A stretch of DNA of 64,000 nucleotides from Nymphaea colorata (Eukaryota > Streptophyta > Magnoliopsida > Nymphaeales > Nymphaeaceae). The notes beneath the pieces are model-generated. The model saw only the letters and a program-made list of their open reading frames with translations. It was not told the DNA's origin and ran no database searches. This document shows, in pieces, positions 1 to 10,438 of this stretch (positions are counted from its first letter, which is position 1; every line of letters starts with the position of its first letter). The DNA lies in the NCBI RefSeq assembly GCF_008831285.2, contig NC_045147.1, positions 6,416,334-6,480,333 on the forward strand, given 5' to 3'. The translations under genes and the position numbers were made by a program.

Positions 1-1261
1 TCCTCTATCATGCAATTAGACCCGCATGACGTACTATCCATTTCCTACTCTCTCTCTTCCCCTTCTCTGTCGTACTCAAAAAGGAAGCGGGAGGCTTCCC
101 CCTTCCCTCGACACCCACTTCCTGCCGTCGCGAGAAGGCCTTTGGGTGAGCATAGGGCTGTAGTTTGGATGTTGACTTGGGTATGTATTTAGGGTTTGAA
201 TGTTGATGTGGGATTGATAATTGACTTAGGTTTGTGGATATGCCTTTCGTTTTTTAATTTGGACTTGGAAGTTTGGATATAGGCTTGGATATGTGTTTAG
301 GTTTTGAATATGGATATAGGTTGATAATGGCCTTATACTTATGGATTTGGCCTTTGATTTTAAATTTGGTTTCCGATTTGAGATTCATTATTAGTTTGGG
401 TTTGGATCATGTCTCACGGATTGAGCCTGATTGCGTATGGATTTAGTTTGGTCCAAATCAATTTGTCAAACCCAGATAAGAATGGGTAGCTTCGTACAAG
501 TTTTGTAAGTGTGGAGTTCAGTTGAACTCAACCCAGGATGAACCATAATTTATCTAGCTTTGGTCTGGTCCAAATTGAAACTGAGGATTTTTCTAGGTTC
601 GATTAGGTCTAGGTCTGTTTCAGATAGTGAATGCAAACTGAAACTTAAATCTAATTTGATTTAGAGGTGTCTTTGCACCAAATTCACTTGGCTAGGCTTC
701 GTACAACTGAGTTTGGAACCATGACTAGACTCAAAATCTTAAGCAGATCCTAGTGGTTCAAAGCGGTCAGAAAAGGAGTCTAAATCATAGTGTACTATAC
801 TGGACCCAAAACCCTGTGGACTGAGTTGCAAGGGTCTGAGTGAGGCCCACTTGGCATTCGGACCAAACTCACGGGGGAATTAAGGAAAACTACCGTGCTG
901 TAGCTGGCGACATCCACACACACAGGTGCCGCGCAGGTTCTCTCTCTCTCTCTCTTGCCTTCCCTTTCAACTTCCACGGGTGAAGGACAGGGTCCCCAGC
1001 GTTCCCTGCTGATGGATTATGACCTGTCAGTGCGCGTTACGCCCACCATCCCAGTGAAGGATTTTCTGGTGGCGGGCAGCATGCTCCCCATTGGACTGGC
1101 AGCTTCCCCTACCAAAATAGATCGGAAGGCAATGGGTCGAGCCAAGCCTTCTCTACTAAACTAGTTCGTAATTTCAGATGTTCTAAAATTTTAAAATTGA
1201 AATCCAAAGTAAAAATGATAAGGGTGGTGGCTGCTTTTGATCTCCAAGTTGGATCTTGGTT
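1..1261. other. Non-coding stretch, T/G-rich at left
   Basis: The first 700 bases are a degenerate low-complexity run built from words such as TTTGGAT, GGATATAGG and TTGACTTAGG. A short (TC)n run sits near 938-956. Short open frames here have no recognisable domain or codon structure. I see no gene; it probably derives from decayed repeat DNA. Confidence 0.4.
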
Positions 1262-1327
1262 AAGTCGTAAAATGCTTACTAACTTTGAGATAGCAAGTCG
1301 TAAAATGCTTACTAATTTTGAGATAGC
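1262..1327. repeat. 33-bp tandem duplication
   Basis: Two adjacent 33-bp copies (1262-1294 and 1295-1327) start with AAGTCGTAAAATGCTTACTA and differ at one visible base. The flanks are AT-rich non-coding DNA. Confidence 0.85.
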
Positions 1328-2373
1328 TAGTTTTGTATAAGCATTACTTGAATGTTGAATTTATGTTTTTTAAAATCCTCACCGTGGAAAGCCTATACAA
1401 ACCATGAAGATAATTGCTTGAAGCATGAAAAAAATAATAATAATGAAAACAGAATTTTACTCTTGTTTCTCCTCTTTCTCAATACCTCATTTAGCTGATT
1501 GTTTTGCTAAAAAGGTCCTTCAATGTTTTTTTCGCAATGTTTTCTTCTCACACTTTTATATCGAGATTTTGCTTCATATTTCTTCCACTAATTACTGGTT
1601 ATTCCATTTTACTTGATCTGTTACATAACCCTGTGATAGAAGAACGGACATTAATTTTTGCCTTAATCCATCTATCAAAGTGAAACAGTTTAATGAGGAA
1701 AGTACCTTTCCTCTTTTTAACGTTCTTTTTACCCTTTTGATGTTTTTCCTCATCATGGGTTTCAATGTTACCTTGATTTTTTTGCCCAATTGGTGGGCTT
1801 TCTGATTAACCATATAACCATATCTTGAAGATCCGTTCATCATCTTGATTAATTAAGTTTTAAGAACATGATATATCATAACACCAGATGGTTCAGATCT
1901 TTTGAGTAAGGGATGAAGAAGAAGAAAGGCAGATGTACATGGTCATCAGTTCTTTCATGTTTGGCACATACATAAGCTGCTTTTTGATCAGAAAAATGTT
2001 CTTCTTTCTCTGTTTCAGCTAAGCACTGGCTGATCCATTATTGCTCAAGTCTGAGAGATTTAAGTTCTAAGAATGTGCTAAAGCCCACATTCAAACTACT
2101 GCAGTTGAAGCTGAATTCAGACACTTATTTTGAATTAAACACCCCACATTAGGCTCAAAACCATTGGCCCTGGCTCAGGCTTCCTACCGGTTATTGGATC
2201 ATGTGCAATACACTTGAATAGTCGATCCACTTTGGGTTACCCGGTCAGCTGCCCTTCCCTGAACCCACACTGGCTGTACTGAGTTCCTCCCTTCTTGACG
2301 CACAGTATGCATTCTCTTGAGCTAGCTAGAAGACACTACAACCTCTGCGAAGGGTTAAACAACGAAGAAACTA
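1328..2373. other. AT-rich non-coding DNA
   Basis: No coding similarity is visible on either strand. The short open frames at 1425-1616 (+) and 1592-1843 (-) are low-complexity translations of T-rich DNA. No repeat boundary or TATA-led leader was found. Confidence 0.4.
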
Positions 2374-2728
2374 AACACTTCCTACTGATCCCCGTCACAG
2401 GAAGTATGTGAAGCAACATTTTGCATCTTAATTGTGTGTTTTAAGCATGTCATAAGTGGCCAGAACTAAGGACCAGACCTGCTTTACAAGATCCATTATT
2501 CCAATACTAGTCATATTTTATTCCCCTGCCAGAAAAAAAAAATAGACACTTCCTGCTGATTTTACTAAGGTGATAAGAAAAAGCAAGCACAATGTCATAA
2601 AAGAGAACAAGAAGTATGTAAAGCAACATTTTGCATCCTAACTGTGTGTTTTAAGCATGTCACAAATGGCCAGAACTAAGGACCAGGCCTGCTTTTACAA
2701 GATCCATTATTCCAATACTAATCATATT
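2374..2728. repeat. Diverged direct duplication, 210-bp period
   Basis: A block of roughly 145 bases occurs twice. The anchor GAAGTATGTRAAGCAACATT lies at 2401 and again at 2611. Both copies start upstream near the word ACACTTCCT and end near TCATATT. The second copy carries an extra A-rich stretch of about 40 bases. Several point differences suggest an old duplication. No coding content is recognised. Confidence 0.8.
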
Positions 2729-3318
2729 GCTTTTCTTGCCACTACGATTAAGATAGCATACTTTTATCTTTGGGAAATTTTGGCTTTCTTACATGATTGT
2801 CTCTTGGTGTTATGTTTTTAATTTGTCATCCTTGTTAATGCTCTTATATCTTCAAACGTAGTCTCTTTTCTTTGTCTTTTCTATAGTTGTCCAAAAATAT
2901 GTTAAAATTCTTTATTAGTTGTAAGAGTATAATTTCATCCTTTTTGAAGATTTTTTATTTTGAATTAATTTTTTATACATTTTTAACACAACTAATTCAC
3001 TTGAAGAATTGGCAGATTTATCAAATGGCCCCGACAATTCAATGCAAAGATTCATTTTTGCAACACTTGTTTGAGACATTCAAACAATTAAGTATGTCTA
3101 ATATCTCATCATTAGTTGTACAAAGGTTTGTCTCTATCATCATTAGAAAAATCCATATAGTTAGTGCATTTCAAAATTCTTCAGTTAGTGGACTTCAAAG
3201 CAATTAGCTAGTATCATAGACAAAAGTTCGATGCAAGGGTTATTCAAATCACTCAATATGTTGCATCCAAGATAGCAAAGTTTTTATGTGTTTATTGACA
3301 TTGTTTTTCTTTTGTAGG
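2729..3318. other. AT-rich DNA upstream of the CACTA fragment
   Basis: The stretch ends in a T-rich run and TTTGTAG, which resembles a plant 3' splice site directly before the CACTA-like exon at 3319. It may be intron or leader of that element. The open frame at 2887-3207 (+) has no recognisable domain. Confidence 0.3.
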
Positions 3319-3706
3319 ACAAGTATCAAATATGAAGGAGTTAAAAATTTTCTTTTGTTCGTCATGCATAATGACACAATAGTTAATGAAAGGGTTAGAT
3401 GCCCATGTGTGAAATGTAACAATACCAAACATTGGATGATACTTTTGAACACCATGATCTGTCATAGATCATGTCCAAATTATACTTGTTGGTTTTATCA
3501 TGAAAAAGCTATATCTTCAATATATACTACTAAGAATGTTTCACCATAAAGTAGCTAAGATGATATGCATCGATTATGATGCATTTGGCATCCCAACTTT
3601 ATATGTAGGGGTTGAAGAAAATATGAATGGACATAGAAAAATGTAGAGAAGTAGATAATTTTTTTAAGCCTCTACAAAATGCCGAACAAGGGAAGTATCC
3701 CAAATG
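3319..3706 (+). pseudogene. CACTA (En/Spm) transposase-associated domain fragment
   Basis: This is a broken fragment of a CACTA-type transposase gene. The frame at 3319-3546 shows the plant transposase-associated domain pattern: IKYEGVKNFLLF, then RCPCVKCNN, then PNYTCWFYHE. About 30 bases further on, in another frame, the translation resumes with YDAFGIP, VEENMNG and FFKPLQNAEQGKYPKC. That matches the acidic HDAFG and EE-PN block, then LL-DAEQ-LYPGC, that follow this domain in CACTA TNP2-like proteins. A TTTGTAG acceptor-like site sits just upstream. The part after 3595 carries a stop and the frame shifts. No catalytic transposase core, terminal CACTA repeats or 3-bp target duplication were found. 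The fragment ends abruptly against the gypsy LTR. Confidence 0.65.
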
Positions 3707-5292
3707 TATTTCCATAAACCACTGGCCTCCAATCAGTTATGCTTTCTTAATTTATCATTATTATAACACGTTCTCAATGGGCTTGGCTGGCACCCAAAGG
3801 CTGGTTCACTTCATGAGTGCAACCAAACCCCAAACCGCCTTCCTAAGAAGGTCATACATTCAATCAATGCTCGTGGTTAGCCAAACCACACTCTATGGGT
3901 ACTTCTACCTGCCAAGTCTATTCAATCAAATCATTGCCCAATGGTAATGCAAACAAAAAATTCATAATGTCCACAATAATCGAATCATAACAACCACTTC
4001 ATATGAAAACACAACTGAACCACAGAGGGTAATCTCAATTTGTGATCGTATCTGTCCTAAGCAAATATCATGCTAAGATGCTCACTAACGCACAATCGGG
4101 TCGACGAGATAATCGACTTGACACCTCGCCTAATCTGTCCAAAAGCAAACGTAATTTTTAACATGCATATGTCATCGCGAAACATTTTTAAGACAACTAA
4201 TCAACACAATCAATTAATTTTATACATACATTCATATGTCAAGAGGCATGTTAGTTACACATCATTTAGACAAAAACGCAAACATAGAATCCAATGATCC
4301 TAAATACCTACACTTGAGAACACAACACACACTCCATATTTGGCTCCAGGCAGAAATTTGCCTGGAATGCTGCCATACTTGTCACACGACTCTACAAAAA
4401 CCCAAAATTGCCTTGAGCTATGGATCCTGTCGCTCAAGGTCTGCTTGATGTGCCCAATCCACCTAAAAAAACTGAAAGCAACAAATTTTCTATCCACTTC
4501 ATTCTAAAATCTTTTTAGGTAAGAAGTAAGACAATTGAGAAGTAGGTTATCATTTGAAGAGGTTGCTGGAAGGTAGAATCGGCTCGTAGAACCGTTCAGC
4601 AAGTTTTTCTCATCTTTATGAGGTTATGACCAATTGATTTAAGTTCCAACACCTCAATTCAACCTATCAATAGTATGTTTCTCAACTTGCTTTCTTAGTT
4701 TAGACGTCATCCCAGCAATCATGCTTATCATTTGTCAATTCAATGACAACGACACTAGCTCATTGGTAAGAGCATAAAATTAATCAAATCAACATGAACG
4801 AGCATTTTCATCATACCTTAGCGCATGTTTGAACCCTAATAACTTACTTGTTCTATCATCCTTTCAAATCATAATTTTTCATGCAAACAAGGGGGAGAAA
4901 GAGAGATAGGGCAAACAAATGATGGTGAAAGGATTGACTGAGAAGAGAGAGTGAGGGATCATGGGATGCCAGCTGGAGGGCTCGGTTGAGGGGGACACAC
5001 GGGAGAGAGGGAGAGCAACAAAGAGAAAAGAGATGAGATAGAGGGCGAGAACGTGGGAGCAAACGAGAGAAACAGAGGGAAATAAGGAGAGAGCATGGGT
5101 TACCTCTGCGTTGCTGCCCTCTACCTCCATCACCTTTGCTTCTTCTTCCACATCTTGTTCCTCAGTGCCAAACCCAAAACAGCAAGAGAGGGAGAGCAGC
5201 CCCTCGACATTGGGGCTCTTCACATGGGTGCAACATAGGTTTGGGTATGGACCCTAATCTAGACCTGCTCACAAAAAGTGTTGCATGTTACA
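3695..5292 (-). repeat. Truncated 3' LTR of the gypsy element
   Basis: The segment aligns with 11338-12785 in the 5' LTR. Shared blocks run from GTATCCCAAA and CCACTGGCCTCCA through TATGGGTACTTCTACC and GATAGGGCAAA to GTGTTGCA and TTACA. The element-proximal end reads TGTAACATGC on the minus strand, giving the expected TG terminus. The outer end is missing, because homology stops at about 3695 against the CACTA fragment. About 400 bases near 4450-4860 do not match the 5' LTR. Confidence 0.8.
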
Positions 5293-5295
5293 TCC

Positions 5296-5311
5296 TACCC
5301 CCCTTAAAGAA
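5296..5311 (-). other. Polypurine tract of the gypsy element
   Basis: On the minus strand the bases before the 3' LTR read CTTTAAGGGGGGTA. This purine run, a few bases from the LTR TG end, is where plus-strand DNA synthesis would start. Confidence 0.65.
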
Positions 5312-5332
5312 AAATTGACCACAAAATTTAAA

Positions 5333-8300
5333 TCATACCTCAAGTGAGAACAAGTGTGGGTACTTCTTTCGCATATCAGTCTCGAGCTCCCATGTGCACT
5401 TCTTCAATCCTTGGTGTTGCCGTTCTACCTTTACTAGAGGAATCTTCTTAGTGTAAAGTACTTGCTCACTTTGATCCACAATTCTAATAGGCTTTTCTTC
5501 CATCGTCAAATCGTCTTGTACCTGAATACCTTGAAAATCATAACACATGTAGGATTTGACACATATTTTCAATGCATGGAAACATGAAAAATGTCATGAA
5601 CGTAACTCAACTTTGGTGGTAGAGCCAATCTGTCACCACCTCTCTGACTTTCTATAATATTTCAAAAAGGCCCAATAAACCTCGATCACAACTTTCCTTT
5701 GATACTAAGTCGAAAAACAACTTTAGTAGGTGAGAGTTTCAAAAACACATGATCACCAGCCTCAAAAGCCAAATCTCTACGTAAAATATCAGCTTAACTC
5801 TTCTATCTATTATGAGTTGTCAATAATTTCTTTCTTATCAATTGTACTTGGTCGGTGTAATGTTGCAATACCAAAGGTTTTGGATCTTGTCATCACCTAG
5901 TTTAATCCAACAACTTGACGATCTGCAGGGCCTTCCATACAATGCTTCAAGTCTACCACTGTTTTTGTATCAAAACTTTGTCAATTTGACATGTTTATCC
6001 CATAATCCTTTCCAGTCTAAAACACAAGCATACTACATGTCTTGTAAGGTCTAGATGGCCCTCTCAGATTGCAAATCAGTTTGGGGGTAGAATGTTGTGC
6101 TCAACTTAAGCTTGGTATCCAATGTCTTTTGCAATTGCTCCAAAAACCTAAAGTAAAACAAGGATCTCGATCTACAATAATAGACTTTGGAACCCCATGC
6201 AGTCTCACCATCTCACCAATATATAACTCTACAAGACTTTCCAATAACTAACTGATTCTGATTGGCAGAAAATGAGTTGACTTTGTAAGTTAATCAACAA
6301 TCACCAAAATGACATCACACTATCTCATGGTGTGAGGCAAACCTACCAAGAAATCCATTGTGATGTCCTCTCATTTCCAAACTGAAATACCTATCCTCTG
6401 CAACTAGACTCCTAGCTGCTGATGTTCTGCTTTGACCCGTTGGCAAAGTAAGCATTTTGTCACATTTTTTTCAATTTTCCGCTTCATTCTAGGACACCAA
6501 TAATTTTGTTTTATAACCTAAAACATCTTTGTATTGCACGGTGTTGGGAAATATAGATTTATGAGCTTCATCAAGCAACTAATACTTCACCTGTTCATCT
6601 CTAGAGACCCACAATTTTTGTTGAAACCACAAAGAACCATCCTCATCCTGATACTAAGGAGAATCTATCTTTTTACTTTCTTTCATATTTTTAGCAAAAT
6701 TAGGGTCTTCCTTTTGCTTCAATATAAGCTCCTTCAACAATTGATATCGTATCAAGGCAGTCATAGTTGTTTCATTCTCATCATATAGGTGACGCTACCA
6801 TGCTATCACATCTTGCAACAATGTCGAAGAATGATTCATCATACTAGATATCGTTGCCTCCACATGTCTGCTCAAAGCATCGGCCACCACATACATTTTT
6901 CTCAGATGATATTATATTTTGAAATCATAATCCATTAAGTACTCAATCCATCTTCTTTGCCTCAAATTAAGATAATTTTGAGAGAATATGTACTTCAACG
7001 ACTTGTGGTTCACAAACACCTCGAACACTACCCAGATGTAATGACGCCATATCTTAAGTATAAAAATACTACCTCTCTTAATTCTAAATCATGAGTGGGA
7101 TACTGCATATCATGAGTCTTCAACTGTCTAGATGTATAAGACACCACATGACCATGTTGCATTAATACACAGTCATAACCGATTCCCGATACATTGGTGT
7201 ATACTATAAATCCAGAATTACCAAATGAAAGTGTCAAGATAGGTGTAATGGTAAGCTTATCCTTTAGAGTTTGGAGACTCTTCTCGCACTCCTCATCCCA
7301 AACAAAGTTCACTCCTTTTCTTAAAAGCTTAGTCATGGACATAGTGATTTTTCTACAAAATCCTGTATCAACCTACTATAGTACCCTGCCAATCTCAAGA
7401 AGCTTCTAACCTCAATTACTACGTGGTGTCCTCCAGTCCTGTATTGTCGACAGCTTAGTAGGGTCTACAAAAACTCCATTCTTTGTTATCATATGACCAA
7501 AAAAGTTTATATTCCTGAGCCAAAATTGACATTTTGAGTATTTGACATATAACTTATGTTTGCCCAAAATCCCCAACACACTCCTCAGGTGGTCCCTTTG
7601 TTCTGTCTTGCTATCTGAATACACTAAAATATCATCTATAAATACAATGACAAACCAATCAAAGTAGTTTTGGAAAACCAGATACATGAGGTCCATAAAT
7701 GCTGCAAGAGCGTTGGTGAACCCAAAAGGCACGACCTTGAATTCGTAATGCCCAAATTTAGTTCTAAAGGCTGTCTTAGCAACATCTTCCTCCCGTACCT
7801 AAAGCTGATAATAGCATGTCCTTCAGTCAATCTTGGAGAATATTTTTGTATTCTTGATGGTGACTTGATTCAACATGCGGTGATATATACATAAGTGCAT
7901 AGTCTCATCCTTCTTCATAACAAAAAACAGAGGTACTGCTCTCCAAGGTGACATGTTGAGTTGTATAAAGCCCTTATCTAAGAGCTCATATAGTTGTTTC
8001 ATCAATTCTTCTAGCTCTATCAGTGTCATGTGGTATGATGCCTTAGAAATGAGAGTTGTCCCTGGTAATAATTTTATTTTTAACTCAACTTCTCTTGTTG
8101 GAGGCAAACTCATCAACTCTTTGGGACACACATCACAATGTTCACTTACTATGGCTACATCTTTGAGCTTCATCTGCTTAGTCTCACTGGTCAACATGTT
8201 GACTAAGAACGCAACACTCTCTTTTTCTAACAATCGTTTGGCCTTTAGTACAGACACCATTATCTTGTCGATTGGACTAGCTTTTCGTGCTTGGAATTCC

Positions 8301-8640
8301 ATGGGATGCATCTCATGAGTCAACAAATGTAGTTGCTTCTTTTTGCAATCTATATTGGCATAATGTACATATAGCCAATCCATGCCCAAAATAACATCAA
8401 ACCCATTGAGACTTATGATTAGCAGCTATGCAAGCAAGTGACGCTGATGGATCTCTATATCCACATCTGGTAAACACTACCTACACAAATCTTGAGCATG
8501 CATAGGGATAATCACTTTTAAGATATATGACTTCATTTTAGTAAAGTAGCAAACTGACTAGATATAGAAGAATGAGTTGCCTCTGCGAACAACACTCTAA
8601 TAACGTAAGAACCCACAAGTAATGTACCTTCACTGAGATC
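5333..8640 (-). pseudogene. Gypsy pol relic: protease, RT, RNase H, integrase, chromodomain
   Basis: The domains are read in minus-strand order. Protease at about 8640-8540 shows GTLLVGSYVIRVLF followed by AEATHS where DTGATHS is expected, so the catalytic aspartate is gone. The RT N-terminal part lies at 7823-8389. The RT palm at 7412-7732 retains FIDDILVYS. The end of RT and RNase H at 7028-7342 includes VSYTSRQLK. The RNase H tail at about 7020-6860 gives LNLRQRRWIEYL, a stop, then VVADALSRH. The integrase at about 6470-6270 shows CQRVKAEHQ, ITMDFLVGLP and KSTHF with several stops. The end at 5333-5572 shows KKIPLVKVERQHQG, then TWELETDMRKKYPHLF, a chromodomain-like C-terminus. An intact copy would encode one polyprotein. 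Here at least five frame breaks or stops are visible. Confidence 0.85.
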
Positions 8641-10209
8641 ATGTGTCTGAATCCTTTTACAGTAGTAGCATATATGTTTCTTGTAGTCCTTTGTACACTT
8701 AAAGGACTGGGCTCAGGCTTCTTGAACTCTTTTGTCACATTTTTGGACAGTGTTTGATGAAGTGGCCCATCGTGCCACAATGTCAACATGCTCCTCTCTA
8801 TCGATAACACGGATTCCTGGGGTGCACACATGAGCAAGTGAGACACCTAGGAAGAGTCGAAGTAGTCACTATCCCCTGTGTAGTATCACTGTGTGTGGGG
8901 CTGTTTTGCTTATATGCTCTATTGTCTTGCCTCTCGCAAGGCTTTGTTATGCTCGTGAAGTTGTTGCGCTTGGCCTGCATTCGCCCATTGTGCATGTGTT
9001 GGCCTTGCTTCTTATGATGGTCCTCTGTGTCATCTTTCAGTCCTCCCCCATATGTCTAGCCATGGTAACAGCCTCATCCAAATCATGAGGCCCGCATCAC
9101 CTTGCTACATAGCCTATCACGCAATTCATGTACAAACTTGTCACTTGTCTGTTCTAGCCTCATCAATTATGTAGAGATGTGGGCAATATACCTCCAAGTG
9201 TCGATATTTCATGACACACTCCTCCAAGCTCATGTAACTATTTTGCAACTCAAAGAACTCTTATATTTTTTTGTTCTTTGTGTGCATTGGAAAAAAGTGC
9301 TAAAAAAGGAATGTTTGAACAACTTCTATGAGATCTATTGCTGGTAAGCCTGGCCATCAGGCCGGCCCGACACCCGAAGCCTAGGCCTGGGCTCGGCTCG
9401 ACACCCAAAACCTGGGCCTAATCCTGGCCTGATTAAATTATAAAATATATTTTTTAATATAAAATAATATATAAATATTAAAAATTGTAATAAAATATTA
9501 TAATTATATATAGATAATAATTATTGGGCCTAAGCCTAATCCTGGCCTGCATTCGCCCACCCAGGCCGGCCCGATAACATTTCGGGCCAGCCCGTGCCTT
9601 TTTTCCAAGCTCGAGCTCGAGCCTGAGTCGGGCTAGGTACCGGGTACCTGCCAGCGACTCGGCCCGGTGCCCAGCCTTGTTAGTCTGCTAACTGAATCTC
9701 ACGTGTCGACTACCACCATTGTTTAGCATCACCTTTCAATAGGTGTGAACCATAGTTCACTTTGTCTCTTTCTAGCATCTTGATGAGCCCAAAGATGGGC
9801 TCTAGCTCCTTGATCCACTCTTCCATTGCATCTGTGTTGCCATCAGCAGTAAAACAGACGACTACTTTGACACGAACTATTTAAATGAGACCAAGCTTGC
9901 CTTTGCTTAGGTGGCTTACTAGTGTCTCCTATAGGTGATACATGGCTCCGCTGGTTACTGACCATCGACTAAACTAGGGAGGTCAATGTCTGCAACTTTG
10001 TTAGTGGTGTAACTTGCTGATCTACTGGTGGAGTCAGCATTGGTGGGAGTTGGGCACCCACAATGTATGGGCCAACTATTGCCCCGATGTATTATCACCA
10101 AGAGGGGTATGAGCATATGAGTGGGCTGAACTTGGCTTCCTCTGTGCCTCACTTGTCGGCCCACCTTGCTTCTTACCCCTATATTGTTACTCCATCTATA
10201 CAAGAACAT
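8641..10209 (-). pseudogene. Gypsy gag relic
   Basis: Gag would form the virus-like particle that packages element RNA. Minus-strand translation near 9840-9690 gives MEEWIKELEPIF and HLLKGDAKQWW, the conserved core of plant gypsy Gag (retrotransposon gag domain). A CCHC zinc knuckle lies near 8745-8790 with the pattern C-stop-HCGTMGHFIKHC. All four metal ligands remain, but the third codon of the knuckle is TGA. The start is uncertain. The frame beginning at 10209 is only partly Gag-like, and stops and frameshifts occur throughout. The MITE at 9346-9678 splits the gene. Confidence 0.75.
9346..9678. mobile_element. hAT-like MITE inside gypsy gag
   Basis: This is a 333-bp insert with GC-rich ends and an AT-rich centre. 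It starts AAGCCTGGCCATCAGGCCGG and, read from the other end, AAGGCTGGGCACCGGGCC, so the termini are an imperfect inverted repeat. GGCCGGCCCGA-type arms around an AT core are common in plant hAT-derived MITEs. The flanks CTGGTAAG and CTTGTTAG match at 6 of 8 positions and may be a decayed 8-bp target duplication. There is no coding capacity. Confidence 0.6.
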
Positions 10210-10420
10210 TCATTCTTATTACAAAGTTCATGACAATTTCTTCAAATTAATTTGCAAAAAATGCATCGTCTCAATAATGTCAAAACATCAATCTATTCAA
10301 TATGTATATAAACAAAGTTAAACTCAAAGCTACTATATGAGCTCAATCAAATAGTGCATACTTGGGGGATTTGGCTTCACTGACAAGCTTTAGCTCACAT
10401 CCATAGTAGGGTTTTTCTAT

Positions 10421-10438
10421 AGCTCTAATATTGAAATT
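10421..10438 (-). other. Decayed tRNA primer-binding site of the gypsy element
   Basis: The plus strand reads GCTCTAATATTGAA directly beside the 5' LTR end. The expected complement of an initiator-Met primer site is GCTCTGATACCA, so the first five bases (GCTCT) and the following ATA are kept and the rest has drifted. Confidence 0.5.

Noticed and set aside
4856-5223. Leu/Ser-rich open frames (-)
   Set aside because: They lie in the gypsy LTR and translate its GAGA-rich strand. The matching part of the other LTR gives different frames.
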